The notes under the pieces: generated by a model
What the model was told of the DNA's origin: nothing
The model's input: the letters and a program-made list of their open reading frames with translations, nothing else
Database searches by the model: none
Shown here: positions 46,194 through 58,067 of the stretch, in pieces
Layout of the letters: each line of letters opens with the position of its first letter
How positions within the stretch are numbered: position 1 is the first letter of the stretch
From: Undaria pinnatifida
Taxonomy: Eukaryota; Sar; Phaeophyceae; Laminariales; Alariaceae
Direction of reading: 5' to 3'
Assembly (NCBI GenBank): GCA_012845835.1
Contig: JABAKD010000002.1
Coordinates: 20,040,129-20,104,128 of the forward strand
DNA length: 64,000 bases
Translations under genes and position numbers: made by a program

Positions 46194-48341
46194 TCACCAG
46201 TGCCGGGGGCGAGAGGCCGCGTACGCCGTTTCCTCCGCGGCGGCCTTGATTTTGCCGAGAGCACCCTTAACCTTGGCGAGACCTTGGTCGGCGACTTTCC
46301 TAAAGGCCGCGGCACCCTTTTCGAACAGGTCACCGCCGCTGTTGCTACCGCCATCACCGTTGTTGTTGTGGTTGTGGTTGATGTTGTTGTTGCTGCTGCG
46401 CCCCCTGGGAGATTCCCGAGTATCGTTCCCGTTGTTGATGTCGTTGGGGTTGTAGTGGTCGTCGCATCCTATCACCTGGGGTTGAAATGAGGAGTGGTTG
46501 TTGTAGTTGTTGTAGTTGTTGTAGTTGTAGTTGTAGTTGTAGTTGTAGTTGTTGTAGTTGTAGTTGTAGTTGTAGTAGTTGTTGTAGTTGCAGTTGTTGT
46601 TGTTGTTGTTGTTGCTGTTGTTGTTGTTGTGCTCACGTCAAGTCATCAAGATGATGTAGCCGACAATCACAAACAAGAAAGGCTCCGATAAATCCGGAGT
46701 GGAAGAACACCTCAGGAAAATACAACCAGCAACATATTACACACTTGAATTGTTATTTCCGTCGTGTTTTTCTTCTTTCTTATTCTTGTTTTATTTTTCC
46801 CTTGCAAGAAGTCTGGCGTGCTGGCTAGTTTATGTGTCTCCCTCGTGCTCATTGTGGACGGCGATGCATGGCCAAACCACCTTGCTGTATTCGCGATGTG
46901 TATATTTGTCTTGTATTTTGTGAGCACAGAGCTCGTCTCTCTAGGAGGCATATCGGCACGGGCACTTGTTGTGCTGGATGTAAGTGGGTCGAAATACCAG
47001 TTCAATGTGAAGAATATACACAAATACGCCAAGTACGAAACTGAAGCAAATCGTACGCCCCACACAAAACGGTGAAAACAGAAACCAGGGCACGTCCGTA
47101 TCAGACACATACGGGGAGTAGCAAGTGGGGGGTGGTCGGGTGGGGCGATGGCGGTGGGGCGCAGGAGTGGGGGAGATAAAACTTCGCTTATCCGCTCCCA
47201 TGCGTAAAAAAGTGGAAATAAGTAACACACGCGTACATTAGGCGGCACTTCAAGTTCAAAAATCGCAACAACAAAAAAGCCAACTCTCTGGAACGCCATC
47301 CATCCCCAAACAGCAATCAACAAACAACGCACACAAACACAACTACCGAACTACAAGCTACCAATCGGCGACGAACCTCAACCCACGCCCCGTGCGCTGC
47401 CCGGCACCTGCACCAAGCACAAAAACAAGCCATCACATCCCCTCACCTTGCACCAGACTTGAGACGCCTTCGATCTCACGGAGATCCACACCAGCTTCCA
47501 CTCCAATACCCCCCCCTCCCCGGGGCAGCCGAACGCCCCCCATGCGCAACTCCTAGCGGCGGGGTGCATCGGAGACTCCCCCTGAGACACCACCAGGTTT
47601 CCGTTCGGGAGGACCACGGCGTGGAACGAGTTCTGCTTGAACCACCCCACGTGCTGTTTAGAAGAGAGAGGGCACGTCATGGGTAGGGTAAAAAATTGGC
47701 AGCTTCAGCGTCAACTCCAGCTTCAACTTTTGACAACAGCTAGTAATACAGTTAACTAAACAACTTTCAACTGCTATAACAACGACCACAAAAAAAACAA
47801 TAACGACGGCACTCTACGATGACGATGGCAAGTGTATCATCATGACCACAATCACCACCACCACCACCACCACCACCATCACGATCACCACGCCACCACC
47901 AATGACACCAATACCAACACCACCACCATCACGATCACCACGCCACCACCAATGACACCAATACCAACACCACCACCATCACGATCACCACACCACCACC
48001 AATGACACCAATACCAACACCACCCGCAACCGCACACCCCCACCACCACTACCACCACCACCGCCGCCGCCACCTCTTGCCAATGTGCTAGTACGCAACG
48101 AGCGGAGTGCCCCGGAGGCCAATCAGCGCTGACGAGATCATTATCGGACTCCACAATGCGTGTTTTGTTCTCAAGAATGAAAGACAATGCTGGGCGGCTT
48201 CAGGCACGCGACTAATAATGACGATACCGATTATGCTGCTGATGATAATGATGATGATGATGACGATGGCGACGATGACGATGATGATGATGACGATGGT
48301 GACATCGATGATGATAACGTTGATGATGACGATGAGATGAA

Positions 48342-48375
<34 letters not shown>

Positions 48376-48653
48376 GTGATGACGATGACGATGACGATGA
48401 TGACGATGACGATGACGATGATGATGATGACGATAATGATGATGACGATGATAATGATGACGATGATGATGACGACGATGGTGATGATGATGATGATGAT
48501 GATGATGATAATGATGATGATGATGATGACGTTCTCATACTAGCTCAATTCCTTACTACCGGTCTGAAAGAGACCCTTTTGGGAGTTGTCCCCCTCTAAC
48601 GGACCTCATATGTGATCGATCGTCATGATGATGATGATGGTGATGATGGTGAT

Positions 48654-48720
<67 letters not shown>

Positions 48721-51700
48721 ATGATGATGACGATAATGACGAAGCTGATGCTGCTGCTGGCTGATGACAATGGTCTCACATTAGCGCAAGTCCCTCAAAT
48801 CTAGCCCGGGGTCACAAAACCAAAAACAAGCGGTCTATGAGAAGTGGCTAGCGCATGCGACATATGACCCACAGAAAAGTTGAAATTTCTTACCGGCTGA
48901 TTGTTGCTCCAGAGAACGTTTCCGGGCGCGCTCGGGTCATCGCCGGCGATAACGACAAGCATTCCGTTGTCTTGGATCGTAACGTAACATCGACCCTCCG
49001 AATCAAACGAGGAAGTCTCCCACACCTGTCGCAAACAAAAAAAAAAACAGTCCCGCCAACAGTTACGACAGTACCGCCGACAATTACGATAGCTCTGCCG
49101 ACAGTCAAGACAAACTGCGTTTCGAAGTATCACATCCAAGTTGCAAAAACGAGTTTCGTCAAAGCTCTCGATTTCGCAGCTGAGGTATAATTTTATATTT
49201 GACTAAAAAAACAGTGCGGCGGACAGTTACGACAAACCGTTCCCCCGACAGATACAAACAGCAGCTACATCAACCAGTCCCGCCGACAGCTGCGACAAAC
49301 AACCCCGCCAACAGTCACGTCAAACAGTCCCGCCGACAGTACCGACAAACAGTCCAGCCGAAAACGAAAAAATACGGCAGCCAGCTCCGCCGACAGTTAC
49401 GACAAACAGTTTCGCCGACAGATACAACAAACAGTCTCGCCGGAAGTTACCGAAAATGCTCCCGCCAACAGTTACAACAACCAGTCCCGCCGGCAGTTAC
49501 AGCAAGCAGTTCTGCCGACAGTTACAGACAGTCCCGCCAGCAGTCACCACGAACAGTCCCGCGATAGATACAACAACCAGTCTCGCCGTCAGATACAACA
49601 AACAGTCCCGCCGACAGCCACGACAAACATACAGTCCCGCCAATGGCTAAAACAAACAATGTCACTGACAGTACAACGAACAGTCCAGCCGACAGTCACG
49701 ACAAACAGTTACGCCGACAGCTACGGCAAACAGTCCCGCCGACAGTTACAACAAACAGTCCCGCTGACAGTCGCGCCAAACAACTCCGCCGACAGTACAT
49801 AAAACGGAACCCTCGAACGAAGCAACGCATAGCGGAGACGTAGGGTGGAGGATGGACTGTACTGGGATGGACAACGAATTAGCCCTTCACTAACGCAAGA
49901 CATGATCCTACACGAATTCCACGTATTTTCTCTCCAAAAACGGGTGTGCTTGCACAGGCAAAAAATAGGCCATGAACACGTTCATGCAAAATAAAGAAGA
50001 AAAAACGCACCTTCGTTCTACCGCCCCCCCAGGAGTGGAAAACCACGAAATTGCAGTCGGACTCGAGCATGGCCGTGAACCTTCGGTCTACGGACGTGAT
50101 GCTCCGACCCACTCGAAGGAACTCGTTCATACGAAGGACATTATCTTCTCACCGTGAAGAGGCGGTAAAAAAATGCGTGAAAACCATGCACACGTGTTCA
50201 AGCGAAATCGCCAGAGAGGGAGATGAGAGAGAGGGGGGAGGGGGACGGAGAGAGACGGAGAAAAGGACAGGGACAGGGAGAGGTCGACTGTGAGAAAAAG
50301 TAGTCATCATCTAATCTGTTGTTGTGTTGCTATTCGCTGGTTTTATGTTTTACCGTAAATCTATTGCACCGTCTTGCTCTTTTGCCTACGTACATATTAA
50401 ACATAAGTCTCAGTAAAAAGTACCGCTGGAAAACACACACGCAGGCATTAGGTTAATATTGTGGTTCCACAAAGTGGGAAACTAGCTCTAGATGTAGAAA
50501 ACGCACGCAGGCATGAGTTATTATTGTGGTTCAACAGACAAAGTGGGAAACTAAATTAATGCAAAAACACCAAACGATACAACAGCAGTACATTATCTCG
50601 TATTTTTTCCGGTACTGCTGCTACTGCACTCGCAGCACATGTGAACTTGTGCTTGATACGAGGGATGAAAAAATGAACAAGCTAATAGCTAGCCGTATAC
50701 GAAGTACAACAAAGTGTAAAAGCTAGATAGATTTACTACTCATGTGTGTTGATTGTGGTACTCAGTGATAGACTAGTAGTATTTTTGGGTTTTATTAGTA
50801 CTCTAATCATTTTATTATTAAATAGTATTTTAATGTGCTGCCCACAACAATAGTGAGTGGTAGTCGGGATGATTTTGAAATAAAAAGTAAAGCTTTGAGC
50901 TCACCACACTTACTTCCCCATATTTTCATACCTATCGTCGGTGTCAATCTAACTCCTCCATTGTATTCGCAAAATTACATGTATCACGTTACTTGCAAAG
51001 ATCATCTATCGACCCTACATTTATCGAACTCACAGCTGACGAGTTGAAAAAAAAAAAAAAAAAGCAAGCGCAATTCCAACGAACACGCCGATGAACTACA
51101 AATGTACAAAATAAAACGACTGCAACGATTAATTCACAAAACAAAATGGGTCAAAGAGGGGGCTTGGGTAGCCCCGCCAACCATAACTTACTCTTGGGAC
51201 TCAACGGTACCCCCTCCCTACCGCAGTAGTCACCAACTCACCCACTGCTTCGCCACCACTACCGCCGCCGACACCATAGCTAGCCCAAGCTTCTGCAGGG
51301 GCCACGCCAGGCCCGTGGTACTCGAAAGGGTTACTCGCCATGAACCACCGATCGCTGATCTTATCGAAAACGTAGTCCTGGGCGGTAGATTGGGAGGAAC
51401 CGTCGCCGTAAACTACCGTCGTGATCACGCGCCTGTACGTTCGGCCTTTTGGGTGTGTTGGTGGTGGTGGGAGGGGGGAAGGGGGTGGAGGGGGGGGAGG
51501 GGGGGTGGGGGGTGGTGCTGGTGGGGTTGGTGTTGGTGTGGTGGTGGAGGTGGAGGTGATGGTGGTAGTAGCGGTGGGGTTGGTGTTGATGCTTTTGTTG
51601 TAGGTGTTGGCGGTGGTGGTGATAATGGTGGTGATGGATGGATTGGTGTTGATGTTGGCGTGTTGGTGTTGGTGTTGATGTTGGTGTTGGTGTCGGTGTT

Positions 51701-54700
51701 GGTAGTGTTGGCGGTGGTGACAGTGGTGGTGATGGGTGGTGTTGGTGTGATGTGGTGGTTTTATATGGTGGCGTTCGTATTGGCGTTCGTATTGGCGTTC
51801 GTATTGGTGTCGGTGTTGGTGTTGATGTTGGCGTTGGTGTTGGAGTTGGGTTCCGATGTTGGTTTTGGATGTTGGCGTTGTTGCCGGGCGGGGGAGAGCG
51901 AAATACTGCGCCGAACAAGAACCTATTATCTCACGCGCCACGACTTTACTGAACGAAGGTGGCCATACTACTAAAGTCGTACAGAAAAACGGCGAGCCCG
52001 TTGCTTCATGGATGTACACACGCGTTGGCCCCTTTCTGAGCTTTTCAACATGCGATCGATACAGGCCCTCTCAAGCAGCGAGGAGCGTTGCCATTGAAAT
52101 AGATTTACCTAGTACGCCGAAACAAATCCCGCCCAAGGAGCGCCTGCCCACAAAATTGCGCCTTTTCGAAACTTTGCCTATAAAATATTGTCGTTTTTTC
52201 GACGTCGATGGTATTCACTCCGTGTACGTCGAGCCTCTACAACCCTGTAGCCTGCAGAGCGTAGCCTTGTTCGCAACTGCCAAGCGTGTGCGTTACGCCT
52301 CCGTTTGGCTTTCCGCATTCCGTGCAGGCAAAGAACAACACACCACACACAACTGTTTCCCGAAAATGCCCTTCCCAGACAACAGCCAGAAAACGATCGA
52401 TTAATACCAGGAAATAGAAGGTGCCCACAACATGCGAACCAGAAAAGAGTATAATATGAGAACAAAAAACAACGTTAAACCAAAAGTTGGAGGTGTCTAA
52501 ACTACGAGTGGGAACGGCGCTCCGTCTCAAAAGGGTTGCATGGTCGATGGTAAAATGGCTAAAGGTAAGCAACAAATGAGTACTCCCCCCCCCCGCCGGA
52601 AGGGAAGCAGCACCAACCCCCCATACCCCCCGCGCACGACGATAAACGCACCTCCGTCCTCGTAGTCCTCGTAAAGTTCGAAGTCCTGACCGCCCCAGTA
52701 CATACCCTGCTGCTGCTGTCGCTGCTGCTGTTGCTGCTGCTGTTGCTGCTGCCATCTCTGCGACTCCTCCTGTTGGCGGTATTGCTGCTGCTGTTGCTGC
52801 TGCTGCTTTTGCTGCTGCTGCGTATAGTAGCCGTCCGCCTCCTGTCGGTAGTAGTCGGCGTCCGAACCGTCGAAGAACCCCCCCCCGAAAAAAGCCTGCC
52901 ACGCGGACGTTCAGCGCGTTCGCACCGACGGGGTTTCTTGGTTATTGCTTCGAAACATGAACGGGAGGTACTTCGACGAATAAAAAAACAGTGTTCATAC
53001 CGACAGGGTTCTGGGTTGTGGGGTCGAGAAATAGATGCAAGGGGGGCACTGTGACTGAAAAAAATCCCCCCATGCGCAGCTGTTCACATCCACGGGGACG
53101 TTGGTGTTGTTGGTCGAGATACGGGTGGATGGGAGAAGAAGTACTACTTGTAACCGACCATTTCCCCCAAGTATGACACTCAAGACACGAGATGACACTT
53201 CAGAGCCGGGACACAAGAAGTAAGGGCCACAGCGCCACCCTTAGCCCCAAGCTGACAGCCCAAACATCCACCCCGTCGGAAAGACACCGACGTTTGACAC
53301 ATGCCAAGGTAGACGCGAACCGTTTTTTTTTTTTTTTTTTAATGAAGGATCCTCACCTCAAAAGCTCTACCAGGTATGTAAACCACACCCAAAAAACGAT
53401 TGTGAGCAAACTGAAAGCGAATCTTGGATGAACAAAATCCGTGGCCTAGGGATGACAAAACAATCATTTTGCGAAACAAGAATGAATGACTTTCCGATGA
53501 TTTCGGGATATTAAGAAGCCCCGCCATTCACAAAACACTCTCGCCAAAAAATGGCAAGAGAGTACCTCTAGTGTAGCACTTGCCATTTACTGTAGGGGGT
53601 AAACTAGTTGGAATTAGAGTGCACAATGGTTGTAGTACTTCAACATAGACCCGAGCCTCAACCCCTCATCACAGGATGAACGTCGGCAACGGCTCTACGC
53701 AAACTTGAAGAACGTTTTCCAGCTCCCGGCGAAAATTCCCGTCTCCCAAGGAGTCGTCAATACTTCAACATATTAGGTTTCTGTGTCGGCCATATCAACT
53801 TAAACAGAGTAAAAAAAACTACGAAAACCGAAAAAAAAAAAAGGACACGCACCTCAAACAATTCCATCGGGTCACGGGCGTGGAACTCATACGCTCCACC
53901 CCCGCCCCCCGCCCCCGCCCCCCCTCCAAATCCACCGAAAGGACCGCTGCCGAACCCTGCGCCAAAACCCCCACCACCGCCACCGCCACCGCCTCCACCA
54001 AACGAACTCCCGAACATTCCACCCTCCCCACCAATGCCATCGTTGGTGAAATACCAGTCACCGTCTGTCTCCCAGTCTCCACCAAACGCGTCACGATCTT
54101 GACGCCCACCAGCGCTACCGCGGCTACCGCCACCGGTACGATTGTCCATATCGTGGGCCGCGCGGACACGGCGCGCGTGGTCGTAGAGTTTGCGAGAGGT
54201 TTCGTTGCTGAGAACCTCGTAAGCCTCTGCTATTTCGGCGAACTTGCTTTGCGCCACCTGTTTTTCGTTTGTGAGAACATTTTTATAAAGTAAAACATTT
54301 AGGGCGGTGGGCAGGTTTAGGGCGGAATCGGTCGGGGGACAAGGGGATGGGGAGATAGTCTACAGGGGGCATAGTCTACTACTACGTATTCTCGAATAGG
54401 GATAACGTACGGGCATAGTCTACATCATGTTTTGATTGATACACGAAAAAAAATGGGCCTGATGCAAGGTACAAGTGCGAGTAAACTCTGCAGTGCTTTT
54501 GTGCTTGTTTTATACGAAAAATGTCAGCCAGCTAACTCCGCCGGCTGTTGTGACAGCGACTTCTCAGCTGCTGACTCCTGTGGCTGTAAGTACAACAATC
54601 ACATGAAGTGTTCGTTCCCTCCTCAACTTCAACTTGAAACTGACTTCAAATGCCCACTGCAAGACGAGTGACCAACGGATAGGCCCGTCGGTCGCGCATC

Positions 54701-55429
54701 TTGCGCCAAATTCCATGTCACGGATCGAAAGGTCACGATTGTCTCCTGTCTCCCTCTACTCACGAACATAGCGCTGTTACTACAGAAATAATATCAAATA
54801 CTCCTAACATAAAAGTATACAAATAAAAAAAAAATCCGCGGCGTCAACAGCTTTGGCGGGGGATACACGAAAAAAATACCCCTTCGCCCCCCCCCCGCCC
54901 AACTGCAGTCCGCCTCACGAGCGGCTCTCAGTAGGATGGAGTTCGCGCTTCATGGGAGTCGCCGAAGACCTCACGGCGCTTCGCGCGTGGTGCACCCAAC
55001 GTCTGCCTGGTCAGCGAAGACCCGACGTGCCCTGTCCCGGCATTGTAGCGATACGAGGATCTATGATCTTACGGACTACGGCCATTCATGATACGATAAT
55101 TACCCCCCCCCCCCCCCCCCGCCGAGGCGTTATGGTCATACGACTACGGCTATGCATGAAATGAGTACACCCCCCTCCCCCCAAATGTCCCCCTTCCCCA
55201 CCATAAAAACTCTCCCTCCTAGCCCCTTTTCTTCCTTTCCCCCGAGTTTCGAGCATAAGTACGTCCTGACCTGAGTGTTGTCAGGGTTCTTGTCGGGGTG
55301 CCATTTTCTCGCGAGCTTTCGATACGCTGCCTTAACATCCAAACCCTCCGCGTCCGGCTGCAACTCCAGCACGGCGTAGAGGTCTCTCTGTGCTACCTGT
55401 CGGCACAGTAATCCAATTCGTGTGGACAT
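46194..55429 (-). CDS. J-domain protein fused to bulb-type (B-lectin) repeats
   Basis: Eight exons join in phase with GT-AG introns: 55429-55271, 54257-53853, 52895-52652, 51445-51242, 50144-50011, 49025-48894, 47653-47447 and 46475-46194 (stop), giving 588 residues. Residues 16-84 are a J-domain ([24 protein letters not shown] with the HPD that activates Hsp70, then [14 protein letters not shown]). A Gly-rich region (95-180) runs into DPMELFE-AFFGGG, typical of DNAJB-like proteins. A Gln-rich stretch (about 206-257) follows. Exons 5-7 match B-lectin repeats: [41 protein letters not shown], and [21 protein letters not shown]. Only the first is close to QxDxNxVxY, so mannose binding may be partial. 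The C-terminus is Asn-rich, then Ala/Lys-rich. No signal peptide precedes the J-domain, so the start could be in an upstream exon. The exon 7-8 junction is least certain. Confidence 0.8.
46494..46640. repeat. GTT/GTA trinucleotide array in J/lectin intron 7
   Basis: Mixed TTGTAGTTG units with TTGTTGTTG fill about 145 bases directly upstream (minus sense) of exon 8, so the sense strand there is CAA/CTA-rich. Confidence 0.92.
46770..47000 (-). repeat. Dispersed repeat family 2 in J/lectin intron 7
   Basis: Read on the minus strand, CACTTACATCCAGCACAACA, GTGCCCGTGCCG, TAGAGAGACGAGCTCTGTG and TTTGGCCATGCATCG match 2497-2725 in order, including the A-rich tail. It is in the same orientation as the host gene. 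Confidence 0.75.
47840..48015. repeat. 58-bp tandem repeat in J/lectin intron 6
   Basis: The unit CACCATCACGATCACCACGC, then CACCACCAATGACACCAATA and CCAACAC repeats three times almost perfectly within a longer CAC-rich tract. Confidence 0.9.
48220..48760. repeat. GATGAT/GATGAC array in J/lectin intron 6
   Basis: It is a long trinucleotide-based array in two blocks split at 48533-48624 by unique sequence. Open frames in it (Asp/Met-rich or Ser-rich) are artefacts. Confidence 0.93.
49045..49800. repeat. ACAGTCCCGCCGACAGTTAC minisatellite in J/lectin intron 5
   Basis: About 750 bp of diverged units of roughly 25-28 bp are built on CAGTCCCGCCGACAG and TTACGACAAA or TACAACAA. The array begins about 20 bp from exon 6 and fills most of the intron. 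Confidence 0.92.
50890..51050 (+). repeat. Dispersed repeat family 1, second two-block copy, in J/lectin intron 4
   Basis: AAAGCTTTGAGCTCACCACA, CCCCATATTTTCATACC, TTGTATTCGCAAAATTACAT and ACTTGCAAAGATCATCTATC follow the order of 972-1131. It ends in a poly(A) run, as a retroposed element would. Confidence 0.8.
51460..51880. repeat. GTT/GGT array in J/lectin intron 3
   Basis: GGTGGTGGTG and GTTGGTGTTGATG units, including four TTCGTATTGGCG units near 51775-51810, fill about 420 bases next to exon 4. Confidence 0.9.
52479..52594 (+). repeat. Exon-edge repeat family, copy 3 (J/lectin intron 3, antisense)
   Basis: ACCAAAAGTTGGAGGTGTCT, GGCGCTCCGTCTCAAAAGGG and CAACAAATGAGTACTC plus poly(C) match copies 28637-28763 and 30165-30279. 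Its poly(C) end lies 57 bases from exon 3 (52652), but it is antisense to the host gene, so here it flanks a 5' splice site. Confidence 0.85.
53357..53410 (-). other. Possible cryptic 54-bp exon in J/lectin intron 2
   Basis: An 18-codon open stretch ([18 protein letters not shown]) lies between a TTTCAG acceptor and a GTGAGG donor, with phases that would fit between exons 2 and 3. Skipping it gives the conventional DPMELFE-AFFGGG junction, so it is left out of the main gene model. Confidence 0.25.
54960..55165 (+). repeat. Dispersed repeat family 3 plus tail copy, J/lectin intron 1
   Basis: GACCTCACGGCGCTTCGCGC, GACCCGACGTGC, GATACGAGGATCTATGATC and ACTACGGCCATTCATGAT match 43336-43460. A C homopolymer then separates a second partial tail (GGTCATACGACTACGGCTAT). 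Confidence 0.75.
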
Positions 55430-55439
55430 CACATCATCA

Positions 55440-56060
55440 TCTCGTCGTGGTCGTCATCGACAACATCAAGATCAATATCGCCACCATCATCACCACTATA
55501 GTCACCATATCATCGCCATCATCGTCGTCATGGACAACATCATCATCATCATCATCGCCCCCCATCCTCATGATCCTTGTCGTCATCGCCATATTCGACC
55601 TCACCATCAACACATAACAGCAACAGCATCATCACCACCACCACCATAATCATCGTCATCGTCGTCATCAATAACATCAACATCAACATCATCGTCACCA
55701 ACACCGCTACCACCATCAACGCCATCGTCATCATCTCCTCAGTATCAACCACACCCACGTCGTCTTTCAGCCTTATGTACGCACAACAGAGGATAAATAC
55801 CACACGTTGGCAAGCGAACGGGACAGATGCGCAAAGGGAGTAGAAGCAGCAGTAGCAATAGTAAGAAGCAGCAGTAGCATTAGCTAGAAGCAGCAATAGC
55901 AATAGTTAGAAGCAGCAGTAGCAGCAGCAGCAGCAGCAGAAGTAGCAACACTATCAGCGGTAGCCGGTACGAGCAATAGGAGTAGGAGTAACACTAGCAG
56001 TAGCGTTGGCAGTAGCAGGAGCGGTAGCAAGTAGTATAGTAGTGGTAGCAGTGGCAACCG
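55440..56060. repeat. CAT/ATC and AGCAGTAGC arrays upstream of the J/lectin gene
   Basis: CATCATCATC-type sequence spans 55440-55740, and GCAGTAGCAGCAGC-type sequence spans 55840-56060. A minus frame starting near 56066 (MLRLPLLPLLYYLL..VPATADS) looks like a signal peptide but is built from the CTA/CTG repeat. Confidence 0.85.
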
Positions 56061-56728
56061 CAACATGTGTTGATGTCGTCGTTGTTATCGTAGCTTCAAA
56101 AAACAAATGAGCACTCGCACCTCAGGCATTGATTGTTATTTGCGAGGAAAACTGTTGAGTCTCAACATACCAGTATACCGGTACCCCGAGCACAACGGTG
56201 CTGCAAATAACTAAGTGTACATGTTCTACCACAGCAGCGGGTGGTACCTCCCTTTTCAGTGCTAACCTTTCGAACTACACCCACGTTTTGGGGAACAAAC
56301 CACTTGAAAATTAGAGTCGACACAACCTCTTGGAGGGAAAAGCGCTAATGTGTAACCAGTTTTTCGAGAGCCGCTGCTCTTAAAAGCTGAGTTCGCGCTG
56401 GTATACTCGTAAACCCACGGTGAACAACTTACGCCGCCACATTCTGCTGGCCTCTTTCAAGGCTTGAAATATTTTTTGAGAGGCTTTCATGTCTATTGTC
56501 TATATAAGCGCACGCAGACTACACTACGGGCGTAGTGTGATCCGAACTGCGGGTGGCACTCGTGTTGTACATAGCGCGTAGTATGCTTCGTCCTGGTAGA
56601 TTGCAACTCGGCAGACAGCGAGCTTATAATAATGTGGCCACTGGTTCCGTTGAACCTGCGTCAGTTCTGTGTGCTGTGTCTGTCGTATGATAGGCATCCG
56701 TTGTTCCTCCTTCTATCCGAGCTCACTC
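56061..56728. other. No gene recognised
   Basis: It includes an ACAAATGAGCACTCGCACC tail like that of the exon-edge family at 56103. No coding signal. Confidence 0.4.
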
Positions 56729-57212
56729 CGCCTCAGGCTTGCCTGTACTGACCCGGCGTCAACCCGATTTCGATATCTGATGTACCTCTCAATTCAGTCA
56801 CTCAACGGGGTTTCGAACCAATGGCATTCATGACTGCATACGGCCACTGCTGCCGTGTTATGTGCTTCGTCAACACGGCACACATGTTTGCGCCTCAGGC
56901 TTCCCTCTTGCTTTACTGACCCGGCGTAACCCCGATATCCGATAGCCAATATGCCTCCCAATTCAGCCACTCAGCGGGGTTTCCAACCCACCAGAGGCGT
57001 GTGCATGACGGCATGACAGCGTCTGCTGATGACTATGTAGGTGCTTCATTAACACGTTGTCTTTCGCCTCAGTCTTGCCTGTAATGACTCGGCGTAACCC
57101 CGATAACCGATACACCTCTCGGTCACTCAACAAGGTTTCTAACACACCAAAGGCATGCATGGTGGCATGACGGCATCTGCTGCTGACCACGTGCTTCACC
57201 GACACGATGTAC
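56729..57212. repeat. Tandem satellite, three units of about 150-175 bp
   Basis: Units start at 56729, 56891 and 57065 with CGCCTCAGGCTTGCCTGTA-like sequence. They continue with TGACCCGGCGTAACCCCGAT, CAATTCAGTCACTCAACGGG and GCATGACGGCAT-like segments. Divergence between units is moderate. Confidence 0.85.
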
Positions 57213-57654
57213 TATGAGGTTGTTTTAGAACTGGAAATTACCGGTAGTACCCGGTGCACCGTACCTGGGTGCAACTACATGTACCTGGAACGGAGGACCA
57301 GTACAAAATGATGAGGCGTTTGTTGCCTTTGGCTAAAAGGCTGTCACCGCGGGGTGCGTAGAGGCTGCCATTGTTATCCCTCTTGGGGCACACGAAAAAG
57401 CCACGAAAAAGCCATGAAAAAGCCAAAAAAAAAAGCCACAACAACCCACAACCCACGACGAGTGGGGTCCTATTAATAGCAAGCGTCGAGGAAGAGCGTG
57501 TATTAATAGCGGTGCGAGTATACAGCATTGTCACTAGGCTGCGCGCGTGTCGTACAAGCTCCTTCCATTTGCAGTTCGAATACATTCCCTACCCCAGCGG
57601 GTGTTTTGTGTGGAAGACGACGTAATCCTCAAGCTATGGGCTATTCACGGATCA

Positions 57655-57775
57655 TGATCCGGCCTGCGGGCCGGGTCAGGAGGATTTCAAAAAGTCGCGG
57701 GTCGGGTCGAACGGGTAAGGAGGTGTTCTAAAATCTCACGCGTCGGTGATCCGACCCGTGAAATGCCCTCATTAT
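57655..57775. repeat. CGGGTCGGGTC repeat, inverse relative of 24684-24840
   Basis: GATCCGGCCTGCGGGCCGGG, GGTCGGGTCGAACGGGT and AGGAGGTGTTCTAAAATC correspond inversely to the GACCCG and ACCTCC elements at 24684-24840. Confidence 0.55.
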
Positions 57776-58067
57776 TTTTTACCAGGTACAGCAGTACCAG
57801 GTATGCGACACCAGTTAAGAATCTCTGATTTCTGACCAGGCTGGAATCTTATGATAGGACAGAGTGCGCCACACAATATTTTCAGTACAACAGAGATCAT
57901 GTTCTTATTTCCGTGTAAAATTCATTCAGAGCCTGAGGAGATTCTTAACCGCCAAATTCTTCACTGCTATCGCACACTGACTGCTGTATGTTCTATGTTT
58001 TATCATCCGCACTGTCGATCGTGAAACATGACATATACTTTCGACATGCTTTCTCTCTCAAGCGCCA

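Noticed and set aside
46712-47332. 206-codon minus-strand frame
   Set aside because: It overlaps dispersed repeat family 2 and has no domain. It lies between lectin exons 7 and 8 and adds nothing in phase.
48187-48543. Asp/Met-rich and Ser-rich frames of over 100 codons
   Set aside because: They are translations of a GATGAT/GATGAC array inside an intron of the J/lectin gene.
52995-53216. Minus frame ending [11 protein letters not shown], reminiscent of SCAWG in the lectin exon at 47.5 kb
   Set aside because: It has no acceptor and donor pair in usable phase. Exons 2 and 3 already join naturally across it, and the likeness is a short chance match in a G-rich context.
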